From assembly GCA_019339365.1 (NCBI GenBank), contig CP079859.1:558001-622000 (forward strand): 64,000 bases of DNA, in the 5' to 3' direction. The notes beneath the pieces were generated by a model. The model saw nothing but the letters and a program-made list of their open reading frames with translations, had not been told where the DNA came from and did not search any database. Origin of the DNA: Vibrio neptunius. Lineage in GTDB: Bacteria; Pseudomonadota; Gammaproteobacteria; Enterobacterales; Vibrionaceae. Made by a program: the position numbers and the translations under genes. Shown in pieces: positions 45,794-64,000 of the stretch; the first letter of the stretch is position 1, and every line of letters begins with the position of its first letter.

Positions 45794-46173
45794 TGTCGAA
45801 TGAAGTAAAACAAGTTAATCGTGGTTCTGAGAAGAAGACGCTAGTGCTTGCATTGATTGCTGGCATGTGTGGAGACGCATTATTGTCATGGTTGACAATG
45901 AGTGAAGTTTCTTTCTCTATTTTTCCACTGATTGCGCTTGTACTGTCTGTACAGGCGCTGTACCAAGAATATCTACGTAACCCTGTCTCCGAAGACATTC
46001 CGCTGGTTGGTCTAGCGTGTTTCTTCGTTGGCGCTTTTGGTCATTCTGCTTTTGTTAAAGCGCAGCACCCAGATGCGGGGTCTAACTTCTTTGCCATCAT
46101 AGTATCACTGTTACTTTTACTATGGATTGGTAAGAAACTCGGTTTTATTAACCGCTCAGCTAGTGCTGAGTAG
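45793..46173 (+). CDS. yijD: DUF1422 membrane protein YijD
   Basis: The 126-residue inner-membrane protein has four hydrophobic helices and the LVLALIAGMCGDALLSWLT motif of the DUF1422 family. Function is unknown. Its ATG overlaps the fabR stop (TAATG), so it is co-translated with the repressor, the same as in E. coli. A strong bidirectional terminator separates it from trmA. Confidence 0.92.
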   Translation: MSNEVKQVNRGSEKKTLVLALIAGMCGDALLSWLTMSEVSFSIFPLIALVLSVQALYQEYLRNPVSEDIPLVGLACFFVGAFGHSAFVKAQHPDAGSNFFAIIVSLLLLLWIGKKLGFINRSASAE

Positions 46174-46188
46174 CCTGAACCTAAATAT

Positions 46189-46216
46189 AAAAAACGAGCC
46201 ATTTGGCTCGTTTTTT
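46189..46216. terminator. yijD/trmA bidirectional terminator
   Basis: A 12-bp stem AAAAAACGAGCC/GGCTCGTTTTTT (46189-46200 with 46205-46216) with an ATTT loop has A and T tracts on both sides. Confidence 0.93.
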
Positions 46217-46232
46217 ATATTTGCTTGTCAAC

Positions 46233-47342
46233 TTATGCTTTGCGTTCCAGTAGGACACCCGCTTCCATATGGTGGGTATAAGGGAACTGATCAAACAGAG
46301 CAAAACGCGTGATGTTGTGTGTTTCGCTTAAAACGTCAAGATTGTCTTTGAGTGTCTCTGGGTTACAGGAGATGTAAAGGATGCGCTCATAGCCCTGAAC
46401 CATCTTACACGTATCAATATCCATACCTGAGCGAGGAGGATCGACAAAAATCGTGTTGCAGTTGTAGCTCTTCAAATCGACGCCCGCGTCTTTTAGGCGG
46501 CGAAATTCACGCTTGCCTTCAATTGCCTGAGTAAATTCTTCCGCGGATAGGCGAAGGATCTGGACGTTATCAATGTTATTGGCAGCAATATTGTATTGCG
46601 CAGACTCAACTGATGGTTTGGCAAGTTCGGTTGCCAGTACGCGATTAAAGTTCTGCGCGAGTGCCAGTGAGAAGTTACCGTTACCACAATAGAGCTCGAG
46701 CAAATCGCCTTGGCTTTCATTGGTACAGTCGATTGCCCACTCCAGCATCTTTTCAGCTACTTTGCCGTTGGGTTGCGTGAAGCTGTTCTCGACTTGTTGA
46801 TAAATGTACGGCTGGCCATTGACGTCGAGTTTTTCAATCACGTAGTCGCGATCCAGAACAATCTTCATTTTACGTGCCCGACCGATCAGGTTCAGGTTGA
46901 ATCCTTCATCGTTCAGACGTTGCTTGAGCGCTTTTGCGTTCTTCGTCCACTCATCATCCAATTGGCGGTGGTATAGCAGAGATACCAGAATCTCACCGCT
47001 CAGTGTCGATAGAAAATCCACTTGGAACAGCTTACGACGCAGAGAGTCGTTGTTTTTCATTGCATCAATCAGCAATGGCATCAGGTCGTTTATCAGACGG
47101 CTCGCCGCTGGGAATTGGTCAACACGGTATTTTTCACGCGTTTCCTGATTGAACATGATGTAGTAAAGGTCTTCCCCTTCATGCCAAACACGGAACTCAG
47201 CGCGCATACGATAATGTTGCTCTGGGGACTCAAACACTTCCAGTTCTGGAACGTGGTACGGAGCAAACATCTCATTAAGACGTTCGACCTTTTCCGCCAG
47301 TTGTTCTTGGTAGCGCTGTGGATTTACTTCAAGAGTCGCCAT
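46233..47342 (-). CDS. trmA: tRNA (uracil-54-C5)-methyltransferase TrmA
   Basis: TrmA makes ribothymidine at position 54 of tRNAs. The 369-residue protein (E. coli 366) has the SAM motif [16 protein letters not shown], then the [10 protein letters not shown] loop and the catalytic [13 protein letters not shown] cysteine. The N-terminal [20 protein letters not shown] matches E. coli. ATG 47342 follows GAAGGTAAG; the frame continues 5 codons upstream. It converges with yijD. Confidence 0.96.
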   Translation of the reverse strand: MATLEVNPQRYQEQLAEKVERLNEMFAPYHVPELEVFESPEQHYRMRAEFRVWHEGEDLYYIMFNQETREKYRVDQFPAASRLINDLMPLLIDAMKNNDSLRRKLFQVDFLSTLSGEILVSLLYHRQLDDEWTKNAKALKQRLNDEGFNLNLIGRARKMKIVLDRDYVIEKLDVNGQPYIYQQVENSFTQPNGKVAEKMLEWAIDCTNESQGDLLELYCGNGNFSLALAQNFNRVLATELAKPSVESAQYNIAANNIDNVQILRLSAEEFTQAIEGKREFRRLKDAGVDLKSYNCNTIFVDPPRSGMDIDTCKMVQGYERILYISCNPETLKDNLDVLSETHNITRFALFDQFPYTHHMEAGVLLERKA

Positions 47343-47547
47343 GTTTCTTACCTTCAAGTGCTGAGTGCGTTTGTTTTAGGAGCGCAGATTTTATTCAATA
47401 TCTGCGACATGTCCAGCTTTGTCAGTCTCCTGTGATCAATATAGTGTGTAAACCCGTTGTCAGGCATTAGTGATAAAGCGGCTGGTTATATAAAAGCACA
47501 ATATTGGCTGGACAAAGGAATGACAGCTGAATAACATTTGTGCCTAG

Positions 47548-47722
47548 CTGGTGCTATCTAGCAGTATAGATGGCTGAAAAGGGAATCTGGTGTGAATCCA
47601 GAACTGACGCGCAGCGGTAAAAGAGAACGAACACTCAACAGACACTGCATAGAGGACTATGTGGGAAGTCGAGTTAGTAGGTGGTGCAAAATGAGCTCTT
47701 AAGTCCGAATACCTGCCAGCAG
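47548..47722 (+). ncRNA. Cobalamin riboswitch
   Basis: The AdoCbl riboswitch core is plain: GGGAATCTGGTGTGAATCCAG (47580-47600), the ACTG-GCGCAGCGGTAA segment, then GACACTGC. TGTGGGAAGTC follows, and the B12 box AAGTCCGAATACCTGCCAGC ends the core (47701-47720). It lies 67 nt upstream of btuB, so it would lower btuB expression when B12 is abundant, by hiding the ribosome-binding site (TAGGA) or by attenuation. Boundaries are approximate. Confidence 0.96.
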
Positions 47723-47788
47723 CTGAGCCAATCACTGGAAGCAAGTGCTCCAAGCTCGGTAGGATTTACGCGATTTAGGATTATAAAA

Positions 47789-49585
47789 ATGAACCGTTCT
47801 ATTCTGGCGATAGCAGTGGCATCGCTACTTCCTCACGCCTCCCTTTCATACGCCAAAGAAGCCTCAGCTGATGAGACTATGGTGGTCACGGCAAGTCGAT
47901 TTGAGCAATCTATAGATTCAACTCTTGCCCCCGTCGTTGTAGTGACCAAGGATGAGATTCAGTCGAGCCAAGCTAAGTCGATTGAAGAAGTATTGCGTCG
48001 ATTGCCCGGTATACAAATCTCTAGTAATGGTGGCTATGGTCAAACGGCTAGCGTTTATATTCGAGGTACTGAGTCTGATCATGCGCTGATACTGGTAAAT
48101 GGTGTTCGTTTGAGCAGTGCCACTACTGGTTCAACGGCCATTGGTTCTTTGCCACTAAACGGAGTGGAGCGAATAGAGTATGTTCGAGGTCCACGAACCG
48201 CGGTATACGGCTCAGATGCGATTGGTGGAGTCATCAATATTATCACCTCATATACGGGTGACGAGACTGAGTTGTGGGCAGAAGGTGGTAGTGATAACTA
48301 TCAAAAATACGCGGTAAGTACTGCTAACCAGCTCGGTGAAAACGGTTGGGTCAAGGCCTCTGTTAACCGAGAAAAAACAGATGGGTTTTCAGCAACCAAC
48401 CAGAATAGTTCATATTTTGATCCCGACGACGATGGTTATGACCATACTGACTTGTTGCTAGAGCTTGGGATAAAACCGAATGACGAGTTAAGTTTTAAAT
48501 GGAACACAAACTACACAGACGGTGATGTTGAATATGATTCTGGTGAGAAAGAACAAAAGCTGTTAAGCAGTTCAATTGTTGGGGCTTACAAGACAGAGTT
48601 ACTGAGTAGCGAGCTGATATTTTCAGCCAGTAGAGATCAATCTACTTATGTGGGTTTATCGGGTAACTATGAGACGAATCGACAATCTGTTGCTTGGCAA
48701 AACGGCTATCAAGTTAATCCTGAGCTGTTAATGCTAGGTGGTGTTGACTGGGTCAATGACGATGTGTCGGAGTCCACGACAGCGTATGCCGAGACAAGTC
48801 GTTCAAATCTGGGTGCCTACACATCGGCGCTGTACGCTAAAGATAAAGTACAGGCTGAAGTGAGTCTGCGTATTGATGATAATGAGCAATTTGGGGATTA
48901 CACCACTTGGCAAGTGGGTTCTGGCTACCAATTAACTCCAATCTACCGTCTTTCCGTAATGGCGGGGACTGCTTTTAAAGCCCCAACATTTAACGATTTG
49001 TATTATCCAGCATCCCAGTGGGGAGATTCAGCCAATCCCAACTTAACTCCAGAAGAGTCTTTAAACTATGAAATTGCTTTGGATGTAACTCCGACAATGG
49101 CTGATTTTAGAATTGCTCTGTACCAGAATGAAATCTCTGATCTGATATCGCGTTCGAGTTCGTCGGGTAAATATGAAAACATCGCGGAAGCTCAAATAAA
49201 GGGCCTCGAACTTGTTGGGGAGTTTTCAACGGGTGACTTCTTCCATTCAGCAAGCATCGATGTAATGGATACAGAGAATAAGGACACAGGTAAAGAGTTA
49301 GCTCGTAGATCAAAATACAGTGCTAAATGGAATGTAAACTACGCATATAACGACTGGCACTTTGATTTGAGTTACTTATATCGTGGTGAGAGCTATGACG
49401 ACGAGGCTAACAATACCAAGTTGGATGCATACTCTTTAGTTGACTTCTCAACGCATTATTACATTACAGACAACTTGATTGTTCGTGGCAAGATTGCCAA
49501 CTTGTTTGATGAGGACTACGAAACGTCATATGGCTACAACACTCAAGAACGTAGCTATTTCGCAGGACTTAACTATAAGTTTTAA
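47789..49585 (+). CDS. btuB: TonB-dependent vitamin B12 receptor BtuB
   Basis: BtuB is the outer-membrane B12 transporter energised by TonB. The protein (598 residues; E. coli 614) has a signal peptide (about 1-21). A TonB-box region DETMVVTASRFEQ and a plug domain with IEEVLRRLPGIQI and VRGPRTAVYGSDAIGGVINII follow. A 22-strand barrel ends in the typical FAGLNYKF. ATG 47789 is preceded by TAGGA; the frame continues upstream through the riboswitch and is not coding there. It is controlled by the riboswitch and followed by a terminator. Confidence 0.95.
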   Translation: MNRSILAIAVASLLPHASLSYAKEASADETMVVTASRFEQSIDSTLAPVVVVTKDEIQSSQAKSIEEVLRRLPGIQISSNGGYGQTASVYIRGTESDHALILVNGVRLSSATTGSTAIGSLPLNGVERIEYVRGPRTAVYGSDAIGGVINIITSYTGDETELWAEGGSDNYQKYAVSTANQLGENGWVKASVNREKTDGFSATNQNSSYFDPDDDGYDHTDLLLELGIKPNDELSFKWNTNYTDGDVEYDSGEKEQKLLSSSIVGAYKTELLSSELIFSASRDQSTYVGLSGNYETNRQSVAWQNGYQVNPELLMLGGVDWVNDDVSESTTAYAETSRSNLGAYTSALYAKDKVQAEVSLRIDDNEQFGDYTTWQVGSGYQLTPIYRLSVMAGTAFKAPTFNDLYYPASQWGDSANPNLTPEESLNYEIALDVTPTMADFRIALYQNEISDLISRSSSSGKYENIAEAQIKGLELVGEFSTGDFFHSASIDVMDTENKDTGKELARRSKYSAKWNVNYAYNDWHFDLSYLYRGESYDDEANNTKLDAYSLVDFSTHYYITDNLIVRGKIANLFDEDYETSYGYNTQERSYFAGLNYKF

Positions 49586-49589
49586 CTCT

Positions 49590-49612
49590 AAACCGCCTTC
49601 GGCGGTTTTTTT
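49590..49612 (+). terminator. Terminator after btuB
   Basis: A 7-bp GC-rich stem AACCGCC/GGCGGTT (49591-49597 with 49601-49607) with a 3-nt loop is followed by a long T run. It partly separates btuB from the DUF71 gene, which may be read through or have its own promoter. Confidence 0.88.
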
Positions 49613-49632
49613 CTTATCTATAGGCAGTAACA

Positions 49633-50304
49633 ATGAAAAAGAACGTCATTATCAGTTGGTCGAGCGGAAAGGATTCGACCCTCACTCTAGAAAGGCTAGT
49701 CGATAGTGAACACTACAATGTTGTTGGTCTTTACACCACTTACGTAAAAGATGAAGTCCCATTCCAAGCCACTCCTGTAGAAGTGCTCGATATGCAAGCC
49801 GCTTTGCTTAGGTTGCCCCTGATTAAGATTGAATTGCCGGAAACATTTCCGCCTAATGATATCTATCAGTCGACCATCATTGAGGCACTAAAGGGTAGTA
49901 GACTTGATATTCAGGCTGTGGCTTTTGGTGATATGTTTTGCAATGGTATTGAAGCCTATCGCCGTAGCTATATTGAACCCGCTGGTTGGGAGTGCGTTTT
50001 CCCTCTCATTGGGCAAAACAGCCAAGACCTTGCGAATGAAATCTTAGAGCGTGATATTAAAACCTTGGTTGTGACGACTGATGGCCAAGCACTTGACCCT
50101 GCGTATTGTGGGCGATGGTACGACAGAACCTTCATTGATTCTCTACCGAGTGGTGTGGACCCATGCGGTGAAGATGGAGAGTTTCATACGCTTGTTACGC
50201 AAACCCGTAGCTATAAAGGCAAGATAGAGTTGAGTTTAACCACCCTTGACGTCCTAGAGCGCTTTGCTCATCAACGTTACCAAGCGAAGATATTGCCAAA
50301 CTGA
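49633..50304 (+). CDS. DUF71/COG2102 ATP-pyrophosphatase, likely B12-salvage subgroup
   Basis: The 223-residue protein has the ATP-pyrophosphatase P-loop IISWSSGKDSTL (the SGGKDS variant SSGKDS), and the family C-terminal motif GVDPCGEDGEFHTLV. The eukaryotic and archaeal relative makes diphthamide on elongation factor 2, which bacteria lack. Comparative genomics has placed a bacterial DUF71 subgroup in B12 salvage because it clusters with btu genes. Here it lies 47 nt after btuB and its riboswitch, which supports that group. The amidation substrate is unknown. Followed by murI. Confidence 0.85.
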   Translation: MKKNVIISWSSGKDSTLTLERLVDSEHYNVVGLYTTYVKDEVPFQATPVEVLDMQAALLRLPLIKIELPETFPPNDIYQSTIIEALKGSRLDIQAVAFGDMFCNGIEAYRRSYIEPAGWECVFPLIGQNSQDLANEILERDIKTLVVTTDGQALDPAYCGRWYDRTFIDSLPSGVDPCGEDGEFHTLVTQTRSYKGKIELSLTTLDVLERFAHQRYQAKILPN

Positions 50305-50334
50305 TTTGTGTGAGTATGATTGCCACATCGGAAT

Positions 50335-51141
50335 ATGTGGGTATATCAAGTGTCACTACAAGCAAAAGTACTAATTTTTGACTCTGGAGTCGGAGGGCTT
50401 TCTGTTTTCCAAGAGATAGAGAAAAGGTTCCCTCAACTTGATTATGTATATTTGTTTGATAACGCAGCCTATCCCTACGGTGAATTGCACCATCACACCT
50501 TAGTTTCTCGCGTGGAAGCGTTGGTTTCGCAGTATGTCGCTGATCACCAAGTGGATTTGGTGGTGATTGCATGCAATACCGCCAGCACCATTGTACTGCC
50601 TTCATTGAGAACTTTGCTCTCCATTCCTGTTGTCGGTGTCGTGCCTGCGATTAAACCAGCGTCCAATTTAGCGAATAAAGCAGTTGGTCTGATAGCAACG
50701 CCAGCGACTGTAACACGTCAGTATACTCAGGAATTGATTCGCGACTTCTCGCAAAGCAAACCGGTTGAGCTGTTAGGCTCTACTCGACTGGTAGATATGG
50801 CAGAGGAAAAGCTTCGTGGTAATCCTGTCTCAATTCAAGAGCTGAGCGAAGTACTGTCACCAATGGTCGGTAAAGTCGATGTCGCTGTATTAGGTTGCAC
50901 GCATTTTCCCCTTATCAAAGAAGAAATACAGAGGGTGCTGAGCGATCAGGTTGTGCTGGTGGATTCCGGTGAGGCGATTGCTCGTCGAGTGCAAGAGTTG
51001 TTGAACCTTGAGGATGCGAAAGAAGGACAGGGTCAGAGGGAAATATTTTCAACGGCTCCCCCTTATGCAGAAGGAGCGTTGAATCTAGCATTACAAAACT
51101 TAGGCTTTAGTCCTGTTCAGCTTGAGATTTTGGATCATTAG
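50335..51141 (+). CDS. murI: Glutamate racemase
   Basis: MurI makes D-glutamate for peptidoglycan. The protein has the catalytic triad motifs: [14 protein letters not shown] (Asp region), [12 protein letters not shown] (Cys) and [12 protein letters not shown] (second Cys), with NAAYPYGE between. ATG at 50335 gives 268 residues; TTG 50320 and GTG 50350 are in-frame alternatives and no ribosome-binding site decides clearly. btuB-murI adjacency is also seen in E. coli; here a DUF71 gene lies between. Its 3' end overlaps the convergent RRM gene by 35 nt. Confidence 0.93.
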   Translation: MWVYQVSLQAKVLIFDSGVGGLSVFQEIEKRFPQLDYVYLFDNAAYPYGELHHHTLVSRVEALVSQYVADHQVDLVVIACNTASTIVLPSLRTLLSIPVVGVVPAIKPASNLANKAVGLIATPATVTRQYTQELIRDFSQSKPVELLGSTRLVDMAEEKLRGNPVSIQELSEVLSPMVGKVDVAVLGCTHFPLIKEEIQRVLSDQVVLVDSGEAIARRVQELLNLEDAKEGQGQREIFSTAPPYAEGALNLALQNLGFSPVQLEILDH

Positions 51142-51547
51142 CGATACGTACCTTTAATGTACGCTGCATATAATCCTTTTCATTTAGTCCTTCTATAGCG
51201 CCAGCAGCATCCGTTGCTGCCATGACAACAAAACCAAATCCTCGTCTTTTACCTGTTCGCTTATCTTTCATCAGACGGACAGCAAAAACTTCACCATGCT
51301 TAGTAAACAATTCCTTTACATGGGATTCATTTGCTTTGTATGGAAGGTTACCGACATAAAGGGTTTTGGTCGCGGGTTCATTTAAGGTTGCTGACTCAGT
51401 TGTGGTGTTTGAAAATTTAAAAACAAAAGCAGAAGCAAAAACACCGATAACAAAGCTGAGTGCAGGAGAAATAGCAACCTGCGAAAAGATGATTCCACCT
51501 AATACCGCTAGGGCAAGAATCATTAAGGTCGATTTATTAGAACTCAT
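51107..51547 (-). CDS. Membrane-anchored RRM RNA-binding protein
   Basis: The 146-residue protein has two N-terminal hydrophobic segments (about 7-25 and 27-44), then a linker and one RRM domain (about 60-140). RNP2 is TLYVGNLPY and RNP1 is RRGFGFVVM, the canonical aromatic positions. Bacterial RRM proteins bind single-stranded RNA, and this one would face the cytoplasm from the membrane. Function is unknown. ATG at 51547 lacks a strong ribosome-binding site. The 3' end overlaps murI on the other strand by 35 nt, so the two genes could interfere through antisense transcripts. Confidence 0.88.
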   Translation of the reverse strand: MSSNKSTLMILALAVLGGIIFSQVAISPALSFVIGVFASAFVFKFSNTTTESATLNEPATKTLYVGNLPYKANESHVKELFTKHGEVFAVRLMKDKRTGKRRGFGFVVMAATDAAGAIEGLNEKDYMQRTLKVRIANDPKSQAEQD

Positions 51548-51737
51548 ATTTAAATACAACTTCGTAGTTTAAGAAAAAAGTGCCTAAGCATTAACAAAAT
51601 AGACACACTGATCTTACGTATATGGTTGTTGTTTTTCCAACCTATTGATGTGACGTGACTCAAATGTTGAAATTTTATTCTATTCTTGGCGTTTTGATTT
51701 GTTTTTAACCGAACGAAAAATAAATTCAAAAAAACAC

Positions 51738-51928
51738 TTGTCATCCTTTCTAAGCTCCCTATAATGCCGCCTCACCGACACGGAGTGAGACAAGCATCAC
51801 ACACCGAGTTGAAACAAGAGAAGATAAAGTTTGAAAAAACTCTTGACTCTAAAGTTGGGAAGCGTAAGATACGCACCCCTAACGACGCGGCGCTGAGCGC
51901 AACGGAAGTTAGAAAAAGCTCTTTAACA
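51738..51928 (+). promoter_or_regulatory. rRNA operon promoters P1, P2 and boxA (first complete rrn operon)
   Basis: P1 has TTGTCA (51738-51743) and TATAAT (51760-51765), 16 nt apart, followed by a GC-rich discriminator. P2 has TTGACT (51843-51848) and TAAGAT (51865-51870), 16 nt apart. The boxA antitermination element GCTCTTTAACA lies at 51918-51928. The rest of 51548-52156 is leader with no gene seen. Upstream A/T tracts (51715-51735) could be an UP element. Confidence 0.8.
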
Positions 51929-52156
51929 ATATAAACCTATCAATCTGTGTGGGCACTCGTTGATGATAATCCAATTAGAAGCTTCGGCTTCAAATTAGGT
52001 TTCAATGAAACGAAGTGACCTATCGAGATTAGCTTTCTTTGTAAAAGGAAACTTAGTCTTGGCACAGTCAATTCATTATCGTTCTGTTGGAACGATAATA
52101 GCTTTAAAATTACACAGTAGTTTTGAAGTCAGTATTCATTGAGCCGACAAAATCTT

Positions 52157-53709
<1,553 letters not shown>

Positions 53710-54037
53710 TACGATGATTACTCACGATGAGTGTCCACACAGATTGATGGTTTTGAAGCGTAAGCTTCGAGCTATGATTGCTCTTTAACAATTTGGAAAG
53801 CTGACGAATAACAACAATCCCCATCTCTATGAGATGCGTTGTTATTCATTGAAAAGTTCTCAAATCCTAACTTTCTCTAAATAAAGAGAGATTTAGGTAC
53901 CAACACACATTCAAGTGTTCTTGGAAACATCCTTGTGATGTTTTTATATTTGAGTCCGGCAAAATCGAGTCTGCATCATGTTTAAATAATTGCAGACAAC
54001 TTTGGTTGTTTGACTGTAAGACCCTTTGGGGTTGTAT
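53710..54037 (+). other. 16S-23S spacer without tRNA (rrn copy 1)
   Basis: This 328-nt spacer has no tRNA cloverleaf. It contains a spacer boxA, TGCTCTTTAACA (53779-53790), and RNase III-type stem flanks paired around the two rRNAs. It differs from the second operon's 594-nt spacer, which holds tRNA-Ile and tRNA-Ala. Confidence 0.85.
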
Positions 54038-56926
<2,889 letters not shown>

Positions 56927-57029
56927 ACAACACCCAAAGGGTTTTGATGGACTCAAAGCAAGAACAGATTGAATGTGTAGAGAACACGCTCTTAGTATAA
57001 GAGAAAACAGCTTTCCGAATTAAAGAATT

Positions 57030-57149
57030 TGCTTGGCGACCATAGCGTTGTGGACCCACCTGATTCCATGCCGAACTCAGAAGTGAAACGCAATAGCGCC
57101 GATGGTAGTGTGGGGCTTCCCCATGTGAGAGTAGGACATCGCCAGGCTT
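57030..57149 (+). rRNA. rrf: 5S ribosomal RNA, copy after 23S copy 1
   Basis: It has the same 120-nt sequence as the 5S gene at 123. No tRNA follows; only 331 nt separate it from the next 16S gene. In that gap a T-poor hairpin near 57169-57182 gives no strong terminator. Confidence 0.96.
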
Positions 57150-57216
57150 TAATTTCGACTTTGCTTATTTACTAAGCAAGTCACCATAAGATTCTAAAAA
57201 AGTTTAGAGTTTTATG

Positions 57217-57244
57217 TTGACTTAAACAGTCAGTCGCGTAATAT
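57217..57244 (+). promoter_or_regulatory. Promoter of the second tandem rrn operon
   Basis: TTGACT (57217-57222) and TAATAT (57239-57244), 16 nt apart, are followed by a GC-rich ACGCGTCC discriminator typical of growth-rate-controlled rrn promoters. The boxA GCTCTTTAACA follows near 57282. Only one promoter is visible here, against two before copy 1. The same sequence recurs at 62806. Confidence 0.8.
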
Positions 57245-57480
57245 ACGCGTCCTGCTTAGGTGCTAAGGCACTGAAAGCACAGCTCTTTAACAATATAAAC
57301 CTATCAATCTGTGTGGGCACTCGTTGATGATAATCCAATTAGATACCTCGGTATCAAATTAGGTTTCAATGATACGAAGTGACCATTGAATCTTCGGATT
57401 CAGCACAGTCAATTCAAACATTACTTATGCTATTTACTTAGCAAAGCAATGTTCAGTATTCATTGAGCCGACAAAATCTT

Positions 57481-59032
<1,552 letters not shown>

Positions 59033-59099
59033 TACGATGATTACTCACGATGAGTGTCCACACAGATTGATACGTTTATACACGTTAAGAGACGATACT

Positions 59100-59176
59100 G
59101 GGTCTGTAGCTCAGGTGGTTAGAGCGTTCGCCTGATAAGCGAGAGGTCGGTGGTTCAAGTCCACTCAGACCCACCA
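59100..59176 (+). tRNA. tRNA-Ile (anticodon GAT)
   Basis: This 77-nt spacer tRNA has acceptor strands GGGTCTG and CAGACCC, anticodon GAT at 59134-59136, T-loop GGTTCAAGTCC and an encoded CCA. It lies 67 nt after 16S copy 2, the standard place for tRNA-Ile in rrn operons. Confidence 0.97.
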
Positions 59177-59219
59177 ATCTTCCTCCCAGAAGAATTGGCA
59201 CACAGTATCAACACCTGAT

Positions 59220-59295
59220 GGGGCTATAGCTCAGCTGGGAGAGCGCCTGCCTTGCACGCAGGAGGTCAGCAGTTCGATCCTGCTTAGCTCCACCA
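59220..59295 (+). tRNA. tRNA-Ala (anticodon TGC)
   Basis: This 76-nt spacer tRNA has acceptor strands GGGGCTA and TAGCTCC, anticodon TGC at 59253-59255, T-loop GTTCGATCC and an encoded CCA. It follows tRNA-Ile by 43 nt. The rest of the spacer to 59626 holds a second boxA and processing stems. Confidence 0.97.
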
Positions 59296-59626
59296 TCTTT
59301 AAGCGCATTTCTTTTTAAAGAAAAAGTCTTAAGTGTTCTTAAAAATGGTTTTCATCAGCTATTTATTAGCAAAGAAAGCTAGCTCTTTAACAATTTGGAA
59401 AGCTGACGAATAACAACAATCCCCATCTCTATGAGATGCGTTGTTATTCATTGAAAAGTTCTCAAATCCTAATGATTTGTTCATTAGGTACCAACACACA
59501 TTCAAGTGTTCTTGGAAACATCCTTGCGATGTTTATATTTGAGTCCGGCAAAATCGAGTCTGCATCATGTTTAAATAATTGCAGACAACTTTGGTTGTTT
59601 GACTGTAAGACCCTTTGGGGTTGTAT

Positions 59627-62515
<2,889 letters not shown>

Positions 62516-62618
62516 ACAACACCCAAAGGGTTTTGATGGACTCAAAGCAAGAACAGATTGAATGTGTAGAGAACACGCTCTTAGTATAAGAGAAAACAGC
62601 TTTCCGAATTAAAGAATT

Positions 62619-62738
62619 TGCTTGGCGACCATAGCGTTGTGGACCCACCTGATTCCATGCCGAACTCAGAAGTGAAACGCAATAGCGCCGATGGTAGTGT
62701 GGGGCTTCCCCATGTGAGAGTAGGACATCGCCAGGCTT
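62619..62738 (+). rRNA. rrf: 5S ribosomal RNA, copy after 23S copy 2
   Basis: It has the same 120-nt sequence as the other two 5S genes. It is followed by 331 nt that match the 57150-57480 spacer. Confidence 0.96.
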
Positions 62739-62805
62739 TAATTTCGACTTTGCTTATTTACTAAGCAAGTCACCATAAGATTCTAAAAAAGTTTAGAGTT
62801 TTATG

Positions 62806-62833
62806 TTGACTTAAACAGTCAGTCGCGTAATAT
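62806..62833 (+). promoter_or_regulatory. Promoter of the third tandem rrn operon
   Basis: TTGACT (62806-62811) and TAATAT (62828-62833), 16 nt apart, are followed by the same ACGCGTCC discriminator as at 57239. The boxA lies near 62871. It is the same spacer sequence as before rrn copy 2. Confidence 0.8.
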
Positions 62834-63069
62834 ACGCGTCCTGCTTAGGTGCTAAGGCACTGAAAGCACAGCTCTTTAACAATATAAACCTATCAATCTG
62901 TGTGGGCACTCGTTGATGATAATCCAATTAGATACCTCGGTATCAAATTAGGTTTCAATGATACGAAGTGACCATTGAATCTTCGGATTCAGCACAGTCA
63001 ATTCAAACATTACTTATGCTATTTACTTAGCAAAGCAATGTTCAGTATTCATTGAGCCGACAAAATCTT

Positions 63070-64000
<931 letters not shown>

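Overview
This window looks like chromosome 1 of a Vibrio or close relative, near the replication origin. The basis is gene order and protein similarity recognised by eye: hemCDXY/cyaA, cyaY-lptM-lysA-dapF-DUF484-xerC-yigB, yigL-pldB-rhtB, rsmD/ftsY-ftsE-ftsX-rpoH, glpE-glpG, ubiC-ubiA/plsB/dgkA-lexA-dinF, sthA/fabR-yijD/trmA, btuB-murI, and rRNA operons at both ends. No species can be named from the sequence alone.

Layout. 1-860: the last bases of a 23S gene, then 5S, tRNA-Asp and a decaying series of tRNA-tail/terminator repeats. 861-4931 (minus): the hemC-hemD-hemX-hemY operon, divergent from cyaA (5266-7794), with a CRP-like site between them. 7857-12851: cyaY, then lptM-lysA-dapF-DUF484-xerC-yigB. 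13055-19594: a DTW-domain tRNA modifier, a lipoprotein, an EVE protein, yigL, pldB, rhtB and an EAL-HDOD protein. 19702-22867: an arsR-GAPDH-phosphatase-arsJ cassette for arsenate detoxification. 22967-28681: mostly less characterised membrane and accessory genes (acyltransferase, exported amidohydrolase, YhhM, a HEPN-like membrane protein, a 26-residue protein, YhhN, YecH, MarC/YhgN), with an AT-rich gap. 28738-35265: yhhL, rsmD, ftsY, ftsE (apparent frameshift), ftsX, rpoH, glpE, glpG. 35299-46173: a FliL-like protein, ubiC-ubiA, plsB, dgkA, lexA, a Fur-box-linked methyltransferase, dinF, sthA, fabR-yijD. 46233-51547: trmA, a cobalamin riboswitch with btuB, a DUF71 ATP-pyrophosphatase, murI and a membrane-anchored RRM protein. 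51548-64000: three closely spaced tandem rRNA operons in the plus direction, the third cut off by the window end.

How the genes work together. Most of the window is core housekeeping: heme, lysine/peptidoglycan precursors, phospholipid and ubiquinone synthesis, cell division and protein targeting, the heat-shock sigma factor, the SOS regulator and rRNA. Regulation visible in the sequence includes a CRP-like site at cyaA, two SOS boxes at lexA, two Fur-like boxes before a methyltransferase inserted between lexA and dinF, a B12 riboswitch before btuB, a cluster of DnaA-box-like sites before glpE, and strong sigma-70 promoters with boxA elements at the rRNA operons.

No clearly new defence or mobile system is visible: there is no transposase, integrase other than XerC, or CRISPR array. 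The best leads are the Fur-box methyltransferase between lexA and dinF, the membrane-tethered RRM protein, the B12-linked DUF71 protein, the HEPN-like membrane protein, the DnaA-box cluster, the tRNA-tail repeat array, and two single-G losses in G tracts (ftsE and the second 16S gene) that probably reflect sequencing or assembly error but need checking.
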